5,853 nt of DNA from Acidobacteriota bacterium (GTDB lineage Bacteria; Acidobacteriota; UBA4820; DSQY01), in assembly GCA_021814355.1 (NCBI GenBank), contig JAKAIJ010000170.1, positions 1-5,853 on the forward strand, written 5' to 3'. How positions within the stretch are numbered: the stretch's first letter is position 1; every line of letters begins with the position of its first letter. The notes beneath the pieces are model-generated. The model worked only from the letters and a program-made list of their open reading frames with translations. It was not told the origin of the DNA and did no database searches. Below are positions 1-5,853 of this stretch, one piece after another. The translations under genes and the position numbers were made by a program.

Positions 1-960
1 CACGCGGCGGTAGTGGAGGCCGAGGGCCTCCAGGACCGCCTCGGCGTCGGCGGTGAGCCGCTCGAGGGCCTCGTAGGAGCGGTCGGGGTGGGCGAACTTC
101 ACCAGCTCCACCTTGTGGAACTGGTGCTGGCGGATCATCCCCTTGGTGTCCTTGCCGTAAGAACCCGCCTCCGAGCGGAAGCAGGGGGTGAAGGCGCAGT
201 AGGAGAGCGGCAGCGCCTCCTCCTCGAGGATCTCCTCCCGGTGGAGGTTGGTGACCGGGACCTCCGCCGTGGGGATGAGGTAGAACGCGCCTCCGTCCAC
301 CTTGAAGAGGTCCGCCTCGAACTTGGGGAGGTTCCCCGTCCCCTCGAGGGCGTGGGCCTTCACGAGGTAGGGCGGGAGCACCTCGGTGTAGCCGTGGCGC
401 AGGGTGTGCAGGTCGAGCATGAAGCTCGCCAGGGCGCGCTCGAGGGCCGCGCCCGCCCCGCGGTAGACCACGAACCGCGCCCCCGAGATCCGGGCCGCGG
501 CCTCGAAATCCAGGATGCCCAGCGCCGCGCCGAGGTCGTCGTGGGCCCTCGGCTCGAAGGCAAAGGCCGGCGGCTCGCCCCACGTCTTCTCGACGCGGTT
601 GGACGCTTCGTCGCGCCCGTCGGGGACGGTCTCGTGGGGGATGTTGGGGGTCTCGAGCAGGAGCCGGCCGAGGAGCCGGTGGGACTCCCCCGCCTCGGCC
701 TCGCAGTCTTTGATGCGGTCTCCCAGGGCGCGGACCTCGGCCTGGGCGGCCTCCGTGTCCGCGCCTGCCTTCCTGAGGGCGCCGATCCTCTTGCTCGCCT
801 CGTTGCGCTCGGCCTTGAGACGGTCGGCCCCGGCGACGGATCGCCGCCACGCCGCGTCGGCGGAAAGGATCGCTTCCACCGCCTCGGGCGGCACGCCCTT
901 CCGGGCCAGCCCCCGCTTCACCTCGTCGGGCTGGGTCCGGATGCGCTGGAGGTCGAGCAT
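1..960 (-). CDS. serS: Seryl-tRNA synthetase, N-terminal 320 residues (3' end outside window)
   Basis: Class II aminoacyl-tRNA synthetase charging tRNA-Ser, and tRNA-Sec where present, with serine. The window shows 320 codons with no stop; E. coli SerS has 430 residues, so about 100 are missing, including motif 3. Visible: the usual opening MLDLQRIRTQPDEVKRGLAR; a long antiparallel coiled-coil arm about 27-105 that grips the tRNA variable arm; the catalytic domain from about 115 with PNIPHETVPDG at 105-115; motif 1 region HGYTEVLPPYLV at 189-200; the serine-binding TAE triad at 231-233 (IPTAEVPVTN); and motif 2, FRSEAGSYGKDTKGMIRQHQ at 261-280 followed by FHKVEL. The ATG at 960-958 overlaps the pdxA TGA by one base (TGATG) and has GGAGG 5 nt upstream (966-970), so translation is probably coupled to pdxA. 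Confidence 0.97.
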   Translation of the reverse strand, partial: MLDLQRIRTQPDEVKRGLARKGVPPEAVEAILSADAAWRRSVAGADRLKAERNEASKRIGALRKAGADTEAAQAEVRALGDRIKDCEAEAGESHRLLGRLLLETPNIPHETVPDGRDEASNRVEKTWGEPPAFAFEPRAHDDLGAALGILDFEAAARISGARFVVYRGAGAALERALASFMLDLHTLRHGYTEVLPPYLVKAHALEGTGNLPKFEADLFKVDGGAFYLIPTAEVPVTNLHREEILEEEALPLSYCAFTPCFRSEAGSYGKDTKGMIRQHQFHKVELVKFAHPDRSYEALERLTADAEAVLEALGLHYRRV

Positions 961-1883
961 CAGCGCCTCCGGGCGAGGAGCGCCACGCCCTCGGTGATGG
1001 CGCGGCGGAAGCTCTGCGGGTCCGCCTGGCCGGTCCCCGCGATGTCGAAGGCGGGACCGTGGTCCGGCGAGGTGCGCAAGAAGGGCAGCCCCAGCGTGCA
1101 GTTGACCGCGTGACCGGCGCTCATCATCTTGGCGGGAATCATTCCCTGGTCGTGGTAGAGCGCCACCGCGAGGGTGTCCGGGTCCGCGTCGCGGGCGTAG
1201 AGGAAGAGGCTGTCCGCGGGGAGCGGTCCCTCCACCTCGATACCGGCCTGGATGAGCGCCTCCACCGCGGGCTCGAGCACCTCGCGCTCCTCGCGCCCCA
1301 GGAGGCCTCCCTCCCCCGCGTGCGGGTTGAGGCCCGCCAGCCGAAAGCGGGGCGAGACGTTAAACTGGCGAGTCCACGCGGAGGACAGCCCCCGGATGAA
1401 GTCCACGAGCTTCTGTTTGTCCAGCGCCGCGGGCACCTCGGCCAGCGGCAGGTGGGTGGTGAAGAGGGCCACGGGCATGCCCCCCGTGAGGAAAACCATG
1501 TAGGGGGCCACGCCGAACACCCGTCCCAGGTACTCGGTGTGGCCGGTGAAGGGGACGCCGCAGCGCCGGATGGCCTCCTTGGAGACGGGGCCCGTGACCA
1601 GGAGGTCGGCGTCGCCCCCGCGCATGCGCCGACAGGCCTCCTCCAGGACGAGGAGCGAGGCCCTGCCGTTGTCCGGGTGAGGCCTCCGGTGGAAGGAGAG
1701 GGAGGGGAGGTCCACGTCTTCCCAACGGACGCCGTCGGGCACGGCGGGGACGGCTCTGCGCGGCCCGAGCACCGTGAGGTCGGCGACGTCGCGCACCGAG
1801 GGATCGGCGAGGAGGGCGGCCAGGATCTCGGGGCCGGTGCCCCCGGGGTCTCCGGCGGTGACGAGGACGCGCGGACGGGTCAT
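960..1883 (-). CDS. pdxA: 4-hydroxythreonine-4-phosphate dehydrogenase
   Basis: 307 residues (E. coli PdxA is 329). PdxA oxidises 4-phosphohydroxy-L-threonine with NAD(P)+; the unstable ketone product decarboxylates and PdxJ condenses the resulting amine with deoxyxylulose phosphate to pyridoxine 5'-phosphate (DXP-dependent vitamin B6 route). Visible: the N-terminal signature TAGDPGGTGPEI at 9-20; TGPVSKEAI at 97-105; GHTEYLG at 114-120 for phosphate/substrate; three metal-ligand histidines, His144 in TTHLPL, His188 in LNPHAGEGG and His244 in YHDQG, matching E. coli His166, His211 and His266; and LPFLRTSPDHGPAFDIAGTG at 266-285. The signature reads GDPGGTGPE where GDPAGIGPE is commoner. The ATG overlaps the hfq stop (ATGA); the TGA shares one base with the serS ATG. 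No other B6 gene or catabolic kinase is adjacent, so a PdxA2-like catabolic role cannot be excluded but is less likely. Confidence 0.95.
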   Translation of the reverse strand: MTRPRVLVTAGDPGGTGPEILAALLADPSVRDVADLTVLGPRRAVPAVPDGVRWEDVDLPSLSFHRRPHPDNGRASLLVLEEACRRMRGGDADLLVTGPVSKEAIRRCGVPFTGHTEYLGRVFGVAPYMVFLTGGMPVALFTTHLPLAEVPAALDKQKLVDFIRGLSSAWTRQFNVSPRFRLAGLNPHAGEGGLLGREEREVLEPAVEALIQAGIEVEGPLPADSLFLYARDADPDTLAVALYHDQGMIPAKMMSAGHAVNCTLGLPFLRTSPDHGPAFDIAGTGQADPQSFRRAITEGVALLARRR

Positions 1884-2257
1884 GGCTGCCGCTCCTTGTA
1901 GATGTACTTGATGGCGTGCTTGTAGACGAGAAAATTCTGCTCGTTGAAGCAATGCACCTTCACGCAGTCGCGGTCGTACCACTCGATCCAACCGTGGAGC
2001 TCCTCGCCGTCGGCGAGGACCACCACGAGGGGCGTCTTCGCCCCCATCTGTTTCAGGTAGTAGAAATTCTCGGCGTTGGTCTGCTCGGGCGGGACCTGCT
2101 TGCGCCGGGGACCGATGAGGCCCGGCGCCGCTCCGCCGCCCGAGTCCGCGCCGAGGTCGCGCACGCCCCCCTTCCCCTCCGGGGGCTCGGCGGTCCGCTT
2201 CCGGTCGCGGTTGCGGTAGTCGCGCAGTGCGGGGCGGATGAGCTTACGGTCGGTCAT
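1880..2257 (-). CDS. hfq: Hfq-like Sm-fold RNA-binding protein with a long N-terminal extension
   Basis: 125 residues. Hfq forms hexameric rings that bind small RNAs and mRNAs. The Sm core lies at about 60-123: helix TNAENFYYLKQMGAKTP (60-76), Sm1 strands VVVLADGEELHGWIEWYD (78-95) and the Sm2 signature VYKHAIKYIYKE (111-122), which keeps the Tyr-Lys-His triad (112-114). Aligned by eye with E. coli Hfq, the core has a two-residue longer loop before YKH. Several RNA contacts differ: distal-face Tyr25, Lys31 and Gln33 are Val, Glu and His; Gln41 and Phe42 are Arg and Asp; of rim Arg16, Arg17 and Arg19 only a Lys remains. Residues 1-59 are a basic, Gly/Pro-rich, probably disordered extension starting TDRKLIRPALRDYRNRDRKR, while the C-terminal tail is almost absent. 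This architecture resembles Hfq-like proteins I recall from Acidobacteriota. AAGGAG 6 nt upstream fixes the start; the stop overlaps pdxA by 4 bp (ATGA). The symbol is by homology; sRNA activity is not shown. Confidence 0.87.
   Translation of the reverse strand: MTDRKLIRPALRDYRNRDRKRTAEPPEGKGGVRDLGADSGGGAAPGLIGPRRKQVPPEQTNAENFYYLKQMGAKTPLVVVLADGEELHGWIEWYDRDCVKVHCFNEQNFLVYKHAIKYIYKERQP
1892..1897 (-). promoter_or_regulatory. Ribosome binding site deciding the pdxA start
   Basis: AAGGAG on the minus strand, 8 nt before the ATG at 1883-1881, lying inside the last codons of the Hfq-like gene. The pdxA frame stays open 36 codons further upstream to a start codon at 1991. That extension overlaps the Hfq core and has no family similarity, so this site marks the true start. 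Confidence 0.8.
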
Positions 2258-2263
2258 GGGGTG

Positions 2264-2269
2264 CTCCTT
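2264..2269 (-). promoter_or_regulatory. Strong ribosome binding site of the Hfq-like gene
   Basis: AAGGAG on the minus strand, 6 nt before the ATG at 2257-2255, inside the 22-bp ricT-hfq gap. It fixes the start and so shows that the long N-terminal extension is translated. Confidence 0.75.
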
Positions 2270-2279
2270 GGCTTCGGCC

Positions 2280-2954
2280 TCACCGCCCGCCGGCGTCGGG
2301 GGCGGAGGCCGGCGCTGGCGCGGCGTCCTGCTTCCTCTGGGGCGCCTCGTACCGCAGGCAGCACATGAGCCGGCCGCAGAGGCCGGAGATCTTGGCGGGG
2401 TTGAGGCTCAGGCCCTGGTCCTTGGCCATGCGGATGGTGACGGGGGCGAACTGGCGGAGGTGGCGGGCGCAGCAGAGCGGCTGGCCGCAGTGGCCGTAGC
2501 CCCCGCGTAGGCGGGCCTCGTCCCGGACGCCGATCTGGCGCATCTCGATGCGCGTGCGGAAGCGGTGCGCCAGGGCGCGCACCAGCTCGCGGAAGTCCAC
2601 CTTGCTCTCGGCGGTGTAGAAGAAGAGGAGCTTGGACTCGTCGAAGGCGGCCTGCACCTTGACGAGGCGCAGGGGGAGCTTGGCGAGGCGCGCCTGCTCG
2701 CGGCAGGCCGCGAAGGCCTCGGCCTCGAGGGCCCGGTGGCGCTCCCGCCGCCTGCCGTCCTCGGGCGTGGCGAGCCGGACGAAGGGCACCACCTGGCCGC
2801 CGTGCGGGCAGGGCGCCCCCTCGCGGGGCAGCACCACCTCCCCGTAGCTCTCCAGGTTGTCCACCTTCAGGATGCAGGGTGTGCGCCGGGCGACGGGCGC
2901 CTCGATGGTGGCGTACACCGGCCGCCACTGGCTCTCGAGCTGTACCTGGTACAT
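2280..2954 (-). CDS. ricT: PSP1-family protein, RicT/YaaT-like RNA-processing regulator
   Basis: 224 residues with the chosen start (226 from the ATG at 2960, 229 from a GTG at 2969). The PSP1 domain fills the middle: RIEMRQIGVRDEARLRGG at 135-152, then GHCGQPLCC at 154-162, TIRMAKDQGLSLNPAKISG at 173-191 and GLCGRLMCCLRYE at 191-203. The six cysteines (156, 161, 162, 193, 198, 199) are the family hallmark. In Bacillus subtilis, RicT (YaaT) forms an Fe-S-containing complex with RicA and RicF that directs RNase Y-dependent mRNA maturation and affects sporulation and competence. In most other phyla the role is untested, so the symbol marks homology only. The C-terminal tail (about 205-224) is rich in Ala and Pro and looks disordered. 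The protein is shorter than the roughly 275-residue B. subtilis form. It is the first gene behind a candidate promoter, 22 bp upstream of the Hfq-like gene. Confidence 0.88.
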   Translation of the reverse strand: MYQVQLESQWRPVYATIEAPVARRTPCILKVDNLESYGEVVLPREGAPCPHGGQVVPFVRLATPEDGRRRERHRALEAEAFAACREQARLAKLPLRLVKVQAAFDESKLLFFYTAESKVDFRELVRALAHRFRTRIEMRQIGVRDEARLRGGYGHCGQPLCCARHLRQFAPVTIRMAKDQGLSLNPAKISGLCGRLMCCLRYEAPQRKQDAAPAPASAPDAGGR

Positions 2955-2963
2955 CGCCATGGG

Positions 2964-2970
2964 CTCCACC
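2964..2970 (-). promoter_or_regulatory. Ribosome binding site deciding the ricT start
   Basis: The minus strand reads GGTGGAG here, 9 nt before the ATG at 2954-2952. An in-frame ATG at 2960 would have only 3 nt of spacing from this motif, or 12 nt from the weaker GGAG at 2976-2973. An in-frame GTG at 2969 overlaps the motif and would lie about 8 nt from the predicted transcript start. The ATG at 2954 is therefore preferred. Confidence 0.55.
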
Positions 2971-2983
2971 CGCTCCGGTGGCT

Positions 2984-3012
2984 ACGATAGGGCAGGGGAA
3001 CCGCGAAGTCAA
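2984..3012 (-). promoter_or_regulatory. Candidate sigma70-type promoter for ricT-hfq-pdxA-serS
   Basis: Read on the minus strand, the accA-ricT gap holds TTGACT (3012-3007, 5 of 6 matches to the -35 consensus), a 17-nt spacer, then TATCGT (2989-2984, 4 of 6 matches to the -10 consensus). The start point would fall near 2977, giving a leader of about 20 nt that contains the ricT ribosome binding site. It begins 12 bp after the accA stop, in the largest gap of the window. The boxes are seen directly; activity is inferred. Confidence 0.55.
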
Positions 3013-3024
3013 GGCGGGCGCGGG

Positions 3025-3975
3025 TCACGCGCCGGCCACGGCCCCCATGGCGCGGAATTTGGCGTACCGGGCGTCGAACAGCGACCCGGGGTCCACCGCG
3101 GCGAGCTCCGAGAGCTGCTCCTCGAGCACCATCGCGACGGAGGCGAACAGCGCGGGCGGGTCGGCGTGGGCGCCGCCCAGGGGCTCCTCGATGACCCGGT
3201 CCACCAGGGCGAGCCGCAGCAGATCCTTCGCCGTGAGCTTGAGGGCGGCCGCGGCCTCCTCCGCCCGCGCGGCGTCCTTCCAGAGGATGGCGGCGCAGCC
3301 CTCGGGCGAGATGACGGAATAGATGCTGTGCTCGAGCATGTTCACCCGGTCCCCCACGCCCAGCGCCAGGGCCCCGCCGCTTCCGCCCTCGCCGGTGACG
3401 GTCACCACGACGGAGGTCCGCAGCCGCGCCATCTCCTGGAGATTGTAGGCGATGGCCTCCGCCTGCCCGCGCTCCTCTGCGTCCATGCCGGGGTAGGCGC
3501 CGGGGGTGTCAATGAAGGTGAGGACGGGGACCCTGAACTTCTCGGCGAGGCGCATCACCCGCAGGGCCTTCCGGTACCCTTCGGGCTTGGGCATCCCGAA
3601 GTTCCTCAGCAGCTTCTGCTTGGTGTCGCGGCCCTTCTGGTGCCCCACGAGGCAGACCGGGCGGCCCCGGAAGCGGGCGAATCCGGCCACCACCGCGGGG
3701 TCGTCGGCGAAGCGGCGGTCCCCGCGCAGCTCCGTGAAGGAGTCGAAGAGCGCCTCCACGTAGTCCAGGAAATGGGGGCGGCGGGGGTGCCGGGCCACCT
3801 GCACCACCTGCCACGGGGTGAGCTTGGCGAAGACCTCCCTGCGGAGCTTGGCCAGCTTCTTCTGGAGCGCCGCCAGCTCCTTCTCGCGCTTGGCCTCGCC
3901 GCCGAAGAGCTTGAGGTTCTCGATCTGCTCCTCGATCTCGAGGATCGGCCTCTCGAAATCCCTAGGGTCGTTCAT
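3025..3975 (-). CDS. accA: Acetyl-CoA carboxylase carboxyltransferase subunit alpha
   Basis: Complete, 316 residues (E. coli AccA is 319). With AccD it moves the carboxyl group from carboxybiotin on AccB to acetyl-CoA, giving malonyl-CoA, the first committed step of fatty-acid synthesis in the cytoplasm. Visible: an N-terminal helical, coiled-coil-like region about 11-50 (FERPILEIEEQIENLK is the usual AccA opening); GHQKGRDTK at 111-119; FIDTPGAYPGMDAEERGQAE at 154-173; the glycine-rich GEGGSGGALALGVGDRVNML at 195-214, of the crotonase-fold oxyanion type; and SPEGCAAILWKD at 223-234. The ATG at 3975-3973 overlaps the dnaE stop by 4 bp and has GGAG 8 nt upstream (3984-3987), so translation is probably coupled to dnaE. 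The frame runs open far upstream inside dnaE, but that extension is a high-GC artefact. accD is not in this window. No terminator hairpin follows the stop. Confidence 0.98.
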   Translation of the reverse strand: MNDPRDFERPILEIEEQIENLKLFGGEAKREKELAALQKKLAKLRREVFAKLTPWQVVQVARHPRRPHFLDYVEALFDSFTELRGDRRFADDPAVVAGFARFRGRPVCLVGHQKGRDTKQKLLRNFGMPKPEGYRKALRVMRLAEKFRVPVLTFIDTPGAYPGMDAEERGQAEAIAYNLQEMARLRTSVVVTVTGEGGSGGALALGVGDRVNMLEHSIYSVISPEGCAAILWKDAARAEEAAAALKLTAKDLLRLALVDRVIEEPLGGAHADPPALFASVAMVLEEQLSELAAVDPGSLFDARYAKFRAMGAVAGA

Positions 3976-5853
3976 GCCCTCTTCTCCACGCCCTGTCCCC
4001 CGTTGCCGGCCCGGAACAGGAACCGCACCCGGTCCTTGCCCAGGAAGGACTCCAGCTCCGGGAGCAGCGCCTTCCCGGCGTCCACCCGGCAGTCGCTCCC
4101 CAGCATGAGCCGGGTCACCGCCTCCCCCTCCCGCACCAGGTCCATAAAGACGGGCACGCCGCCCCGGTGCTTCTGGAGGAGACCCTCCAGGTCGCCCAGC
4201 CAGTCCTCGTCGCAGAGCGTGGCCGGGACCCTGAGGAGGACGCCGGCGGTCTTCTGGTCCAGCTCCTCCTCCGCCCGGTCGAGCGGCACCACCGCGCTCG
4301 CGATGAGCTTCACCTTGTCTTCGTCGAGGACCGCCCGCCCCACCACCAGCACGGCCTCGTCCTTCGCCACCCGGCCGATGCACCGGGTGTAGGTCTCCGA
4401 AAAAAGGAGGGCGTCCACGTGGCTCTCCATGTCCTCCAGGTGGACGACGGCGTACATATCCCCCTTCTTGCTCTTGCGCTGGCGCAGGTTCCCCACCACT
4501 CCTCCGACGGTCACCTCGGCGGCCTCGGAGAGGTGGTCGAGCTCCTTGAGGGTGTGGGTGATGTAGCGCCGCAGCCGGTGTTCCTTCTCCATGAGCGGGT
4601 GGCCGGTGAGGTAGAAGCCGAGGCTCTCCTTCTCGCGGCTGTAGCGCTCGTGGTCGGTCCAGCGCTCCCCTTTGGCGTACGGGGGCGGGGCCGAGTCCTC
4701 CTCGGCCCCGAAGAGGGCCCCCTGGCCGCGCTGGCGGTCGTCCTGCAGCCGCGCCGCGTGGGCCATGGCCGGGTCGAGGGTGGCGAAGAGATCCCACCGC
4801 GGCACGCCGAACCCGTCGAGGGCGCCGGCCTGGACCAGGTTCTCGAGGACCCGGCGGTTGAGCTGGATCCGGTCCACCTCCTCGCAGAAGTGAAAGAGGT
4901 CCCGGAACCGCCCGCAGCGCCCGCGCGCGGCGAGGATGGCCTCCACCGAGGACTGGCCCACGTTCTTGATCGCCGAGAGGCCGTAGCGGATGGCCGGCCC
5001 GTCGAGGGTGAACCCCACGCCGCTCGCGTTGACGTCGGGCGGAAGCAGCACGATGCCCATGTCGCGGCAGGAGTTCATGTACTTGAGGATCTCGTCGGTG
5101 TTCTCGGACCAGGCCGAGAGGGTCGCGGCCATGAACGCCGATGGGAAGTGGGCCTTGAGGTAGGCGGTCTGGAAGGCCACGAGGGCGTAGGCCGCCGAGT
5201 GGGACTTGTTGAACCCGTACCGGCCGAAGGTGGCCATGTTGGCGAAGATCTCCTCCGCCTTCCTCGCGTCCACGCCGCGCTTCCTGCACCCCTCGAGGAA
5301 GGCCTCCTTCTGCCGGTCTATCGCCGCCGGGTCCTTCTTGGACATGGCCTTGCGCAGCGTGTCGGCCTGGCCGAGGGTGAAGCCCGCGACCTTGTGGGCG
5401 ATCACCATGACCTGCTCCTGGTACACGATGACGCCGAGGGTCTCGTCCAGGATGGGCGCGACCTCCTTCAGGGTGGAACCCGACTCCTTCTTGCCGTGGG
5501 CGCGGGCGATGTATTCGGGGATCATCCCCGCGTCCAGCGGGCCCGGGCGGTAGAGGGCGTTGAGGACGATGAGGTCCTCGAAGCGCTTCGGCTTGAGGCG
5601 GCGCAGGATGTCCTTCATGCCGCCCGATTCGAACTGGAACACGCCGTCGGTCTCGCCGCGGCCGAAGAGCTCGAGGGTGGCCCGGTCGTCCAGGGGCACC
5701 GCGTCCAGGTCGGGGGGCTGGCCGCTGCCGCTCCGGATGAGGTCGAGGGCGTCGTGGAGGATGGTCAGGGTGCGCAGCCCCAGGAAGTCCATCTTGAGGA
5801 GGCCGAGTTGCTCGATCTCATCCTTGCTGTACTGGGTGGTGACCTCCTCCTTC
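3972..5853 (-). CDS. dnaE: DNA polymerase III alpha subunit, C-terminal half (5' end outside window)
   Basis: Catalytic subunit of the replicative DNA polymerase (C-family), working with the sliding clamp and clamp loader at the fork. The window holds 626 residues plus the TGA stop; the frame is open to the right edge, so the PHP domain and the first two catalytic aspartates are missing. Visible, in fragment numbering: KMDFLGLRTL at 20-29, whose Asp22 matches the third catalytic Asp of the palm (E. coli D555); RPGPLDAGMIPEYI at 102-115; the fingers signature YGFNKSHSAAYALVAFQ at 212-228; a helix-hairpin-helix region about 272-350; a clamp-binding pentapeptide QGALF at 377-381; an OB fold about 447-520; and a C-terminal domain of about 90 residues in the position of the tau-binding domain. 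The clamp motif plus C-terminal domain favour replicative DnaE1 over the error-prone ImuC/DnaE2. Its stop overlaps the accA start (ATGA). Confidence 0.97.
   Translation of the reverse strand, partial: KEEVTTQYSKDEIEQLGLLKMDFLGLRTLTILHDALDLIRSGSGQPPDLDAVPLDDRATLELFGRGETDGVFQFESGGMKDILRRLKPKRFEDLIVLNALYRPGPLDAGMIPEYIARAHGKKESGSTLKEVAPILDETLGVIVYQEQVMVIAHKVAGFTLGQADTLRKAMSKKDPAAIDRQKEAFLEGCRKRGVDARKAEEIFANMATFGRYGFNKSHSAAYALVAFQTAYLKAHFPSAFMAATLSAWSENTDEILKYMNSCRDMGIVLLPPDVNASGVGFTLDGPAIRYGLSAIKNVGQSSVEAILAARGRCGRFRDLFHFCEEVDRIQLNRRVLENLVQAGALDGFGVPRWDLFATLDPAMAHAARLQDDRQRGQGALFGAEEDSAPPPYAKGERWTDHERYSREKESLGFYLTGHPLMEKEHRLRRYITHTLKELDHLSEAAEVTVGGVVGNLRQRKSKKGDMYAVVHLEDMESHVDALLFSETYTRCIGRVAKDEAVLVVGRAVLDEDKVKLIASAVVPLDRAEEELDQKTAGVLLRVPATLCDEDWLGDLEGLLQKHRGGVPVFMDLVREGEAVTRLMLGSDCRVDAGKALLPELESFLGKDRVRFLFRAGNGGQGVEKRA

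Noticed and set aside
13..1113. A 366-codon plus-strand open frame opposite serS and the end of pdxA
   Set aside because: Antisense shadow: it crosses the boundary of two genuine minus-strand genes, and the translation has a His/Leu/Val/Gly-rich repetitive make-up typical of mirrored codons.
1059..1901. A 280-codon plus-strand open frame opposite pdxA
   Set aside because: The same high-GC antisense effect; no domain, no ribosome binding site of note, and pdxA motifs are intact on the other strand.
1884..1991. A 36-codon N-terminal extension of pdxA from a start codon at 1991
   Set aside because: It overlaps the Hfq core, has no resemblance to PdxA N-termini, and the ATG at 1883 has AAGGAG at good spacing.
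2254..3012. A 252-codon minus-strand open frame in another frame over ricT
   Set aside because: Low-complexity Arg/Pro/Gly/Ala translation; ricT in the neighbouring frame carries clear PSP1 motifs.
2970..3024. A possible terminator or small RNA in the accA-ricT gap
   Set aside because: I found no stable hairpin followed by a T-run on the minus strand; the space is used by the promoter boxes and the ribosome binding region.
2857..4392. A 511-codon open frame on the plus strand across accA and the end of dnaE
   Set aside because: It is antisense to two certain genes, of low-complexity composition and with no recognisable domain. Long antisense frames are expected at this GC content because stop codons are rare.
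3025..5289. A 754-codon open frame on the minus strand ending at the accA stop
   Set aside because: Only the last 316 codons are AccA. The upstream part is an out-of-frame reading of dnaE, rich in Arg, Gly and Pro, with no ribosome binding site; the real accA start is the ATG at 3975.

Overview
The window is a GC-rich stretch of bacterial chromosome packed with housekeeping genes. All six genes lie on the minus strand, so transcription runs from the right edge to the left edge: dnaE (5' end cut off) > accA > ricT (PSP1 family) > an Hfq-like gene > pdxA > serS (3' end cut off). There is no RNA gene, mobile element, CRISPR array or long non-coding gap. The only intergenic spaces are about 70 bp between accA and ricT and 22 bp between ricT and hfq.

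Right part (3972-5853 and 3025-3975): the C-terminal half of replicative DNA polymerase III alpha overlaps accA (acetyl-CoA carboxylase carboxyltransferase alpha) by 4 bp, so the two are probably translationally coupled. The same pair is adjacent in E. coli. Middle (2280-2954 and 1880-2257): a RicT/YaaT-type PSP1 protein with six conserved cysteines is followed by an unusual 125-residue Hfq-like protein. This has a 59-residue basic N-terminal extension and almost no C-terminal tail. A good sigma70-type promoter candidate sits in the accA-ricT gap and would start a second transcript, ricT-hfq-pdxA-serS. Left part (960-1883 and 1-960): pdxA (vitamin B6 synthesis) overlaps hfq by 4 bp, and serS (seryl-tRNA synthetase) overlaps pdxA by 1 bp.

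The organism cannot be fixed from this window alone. High GC, a RicT homologue and the Hfq form with an RKLIRP start and a PPEQTNAENFYYLKQM stretch fit Acidobacteriota or a nearby Gram-negative phylum best. This is inferred from remembered family patterns, not from a search.

Together the genes serve core growth: replication, fatty-acid initiation, RNA processing or regulation, cofactor synthesis and tRNA charging. I see no defence, secretion or otherwise novel multi-gene system. The most interesting items are the divergent Hfq and its pairing with ricT behind what looks like its own promoter.
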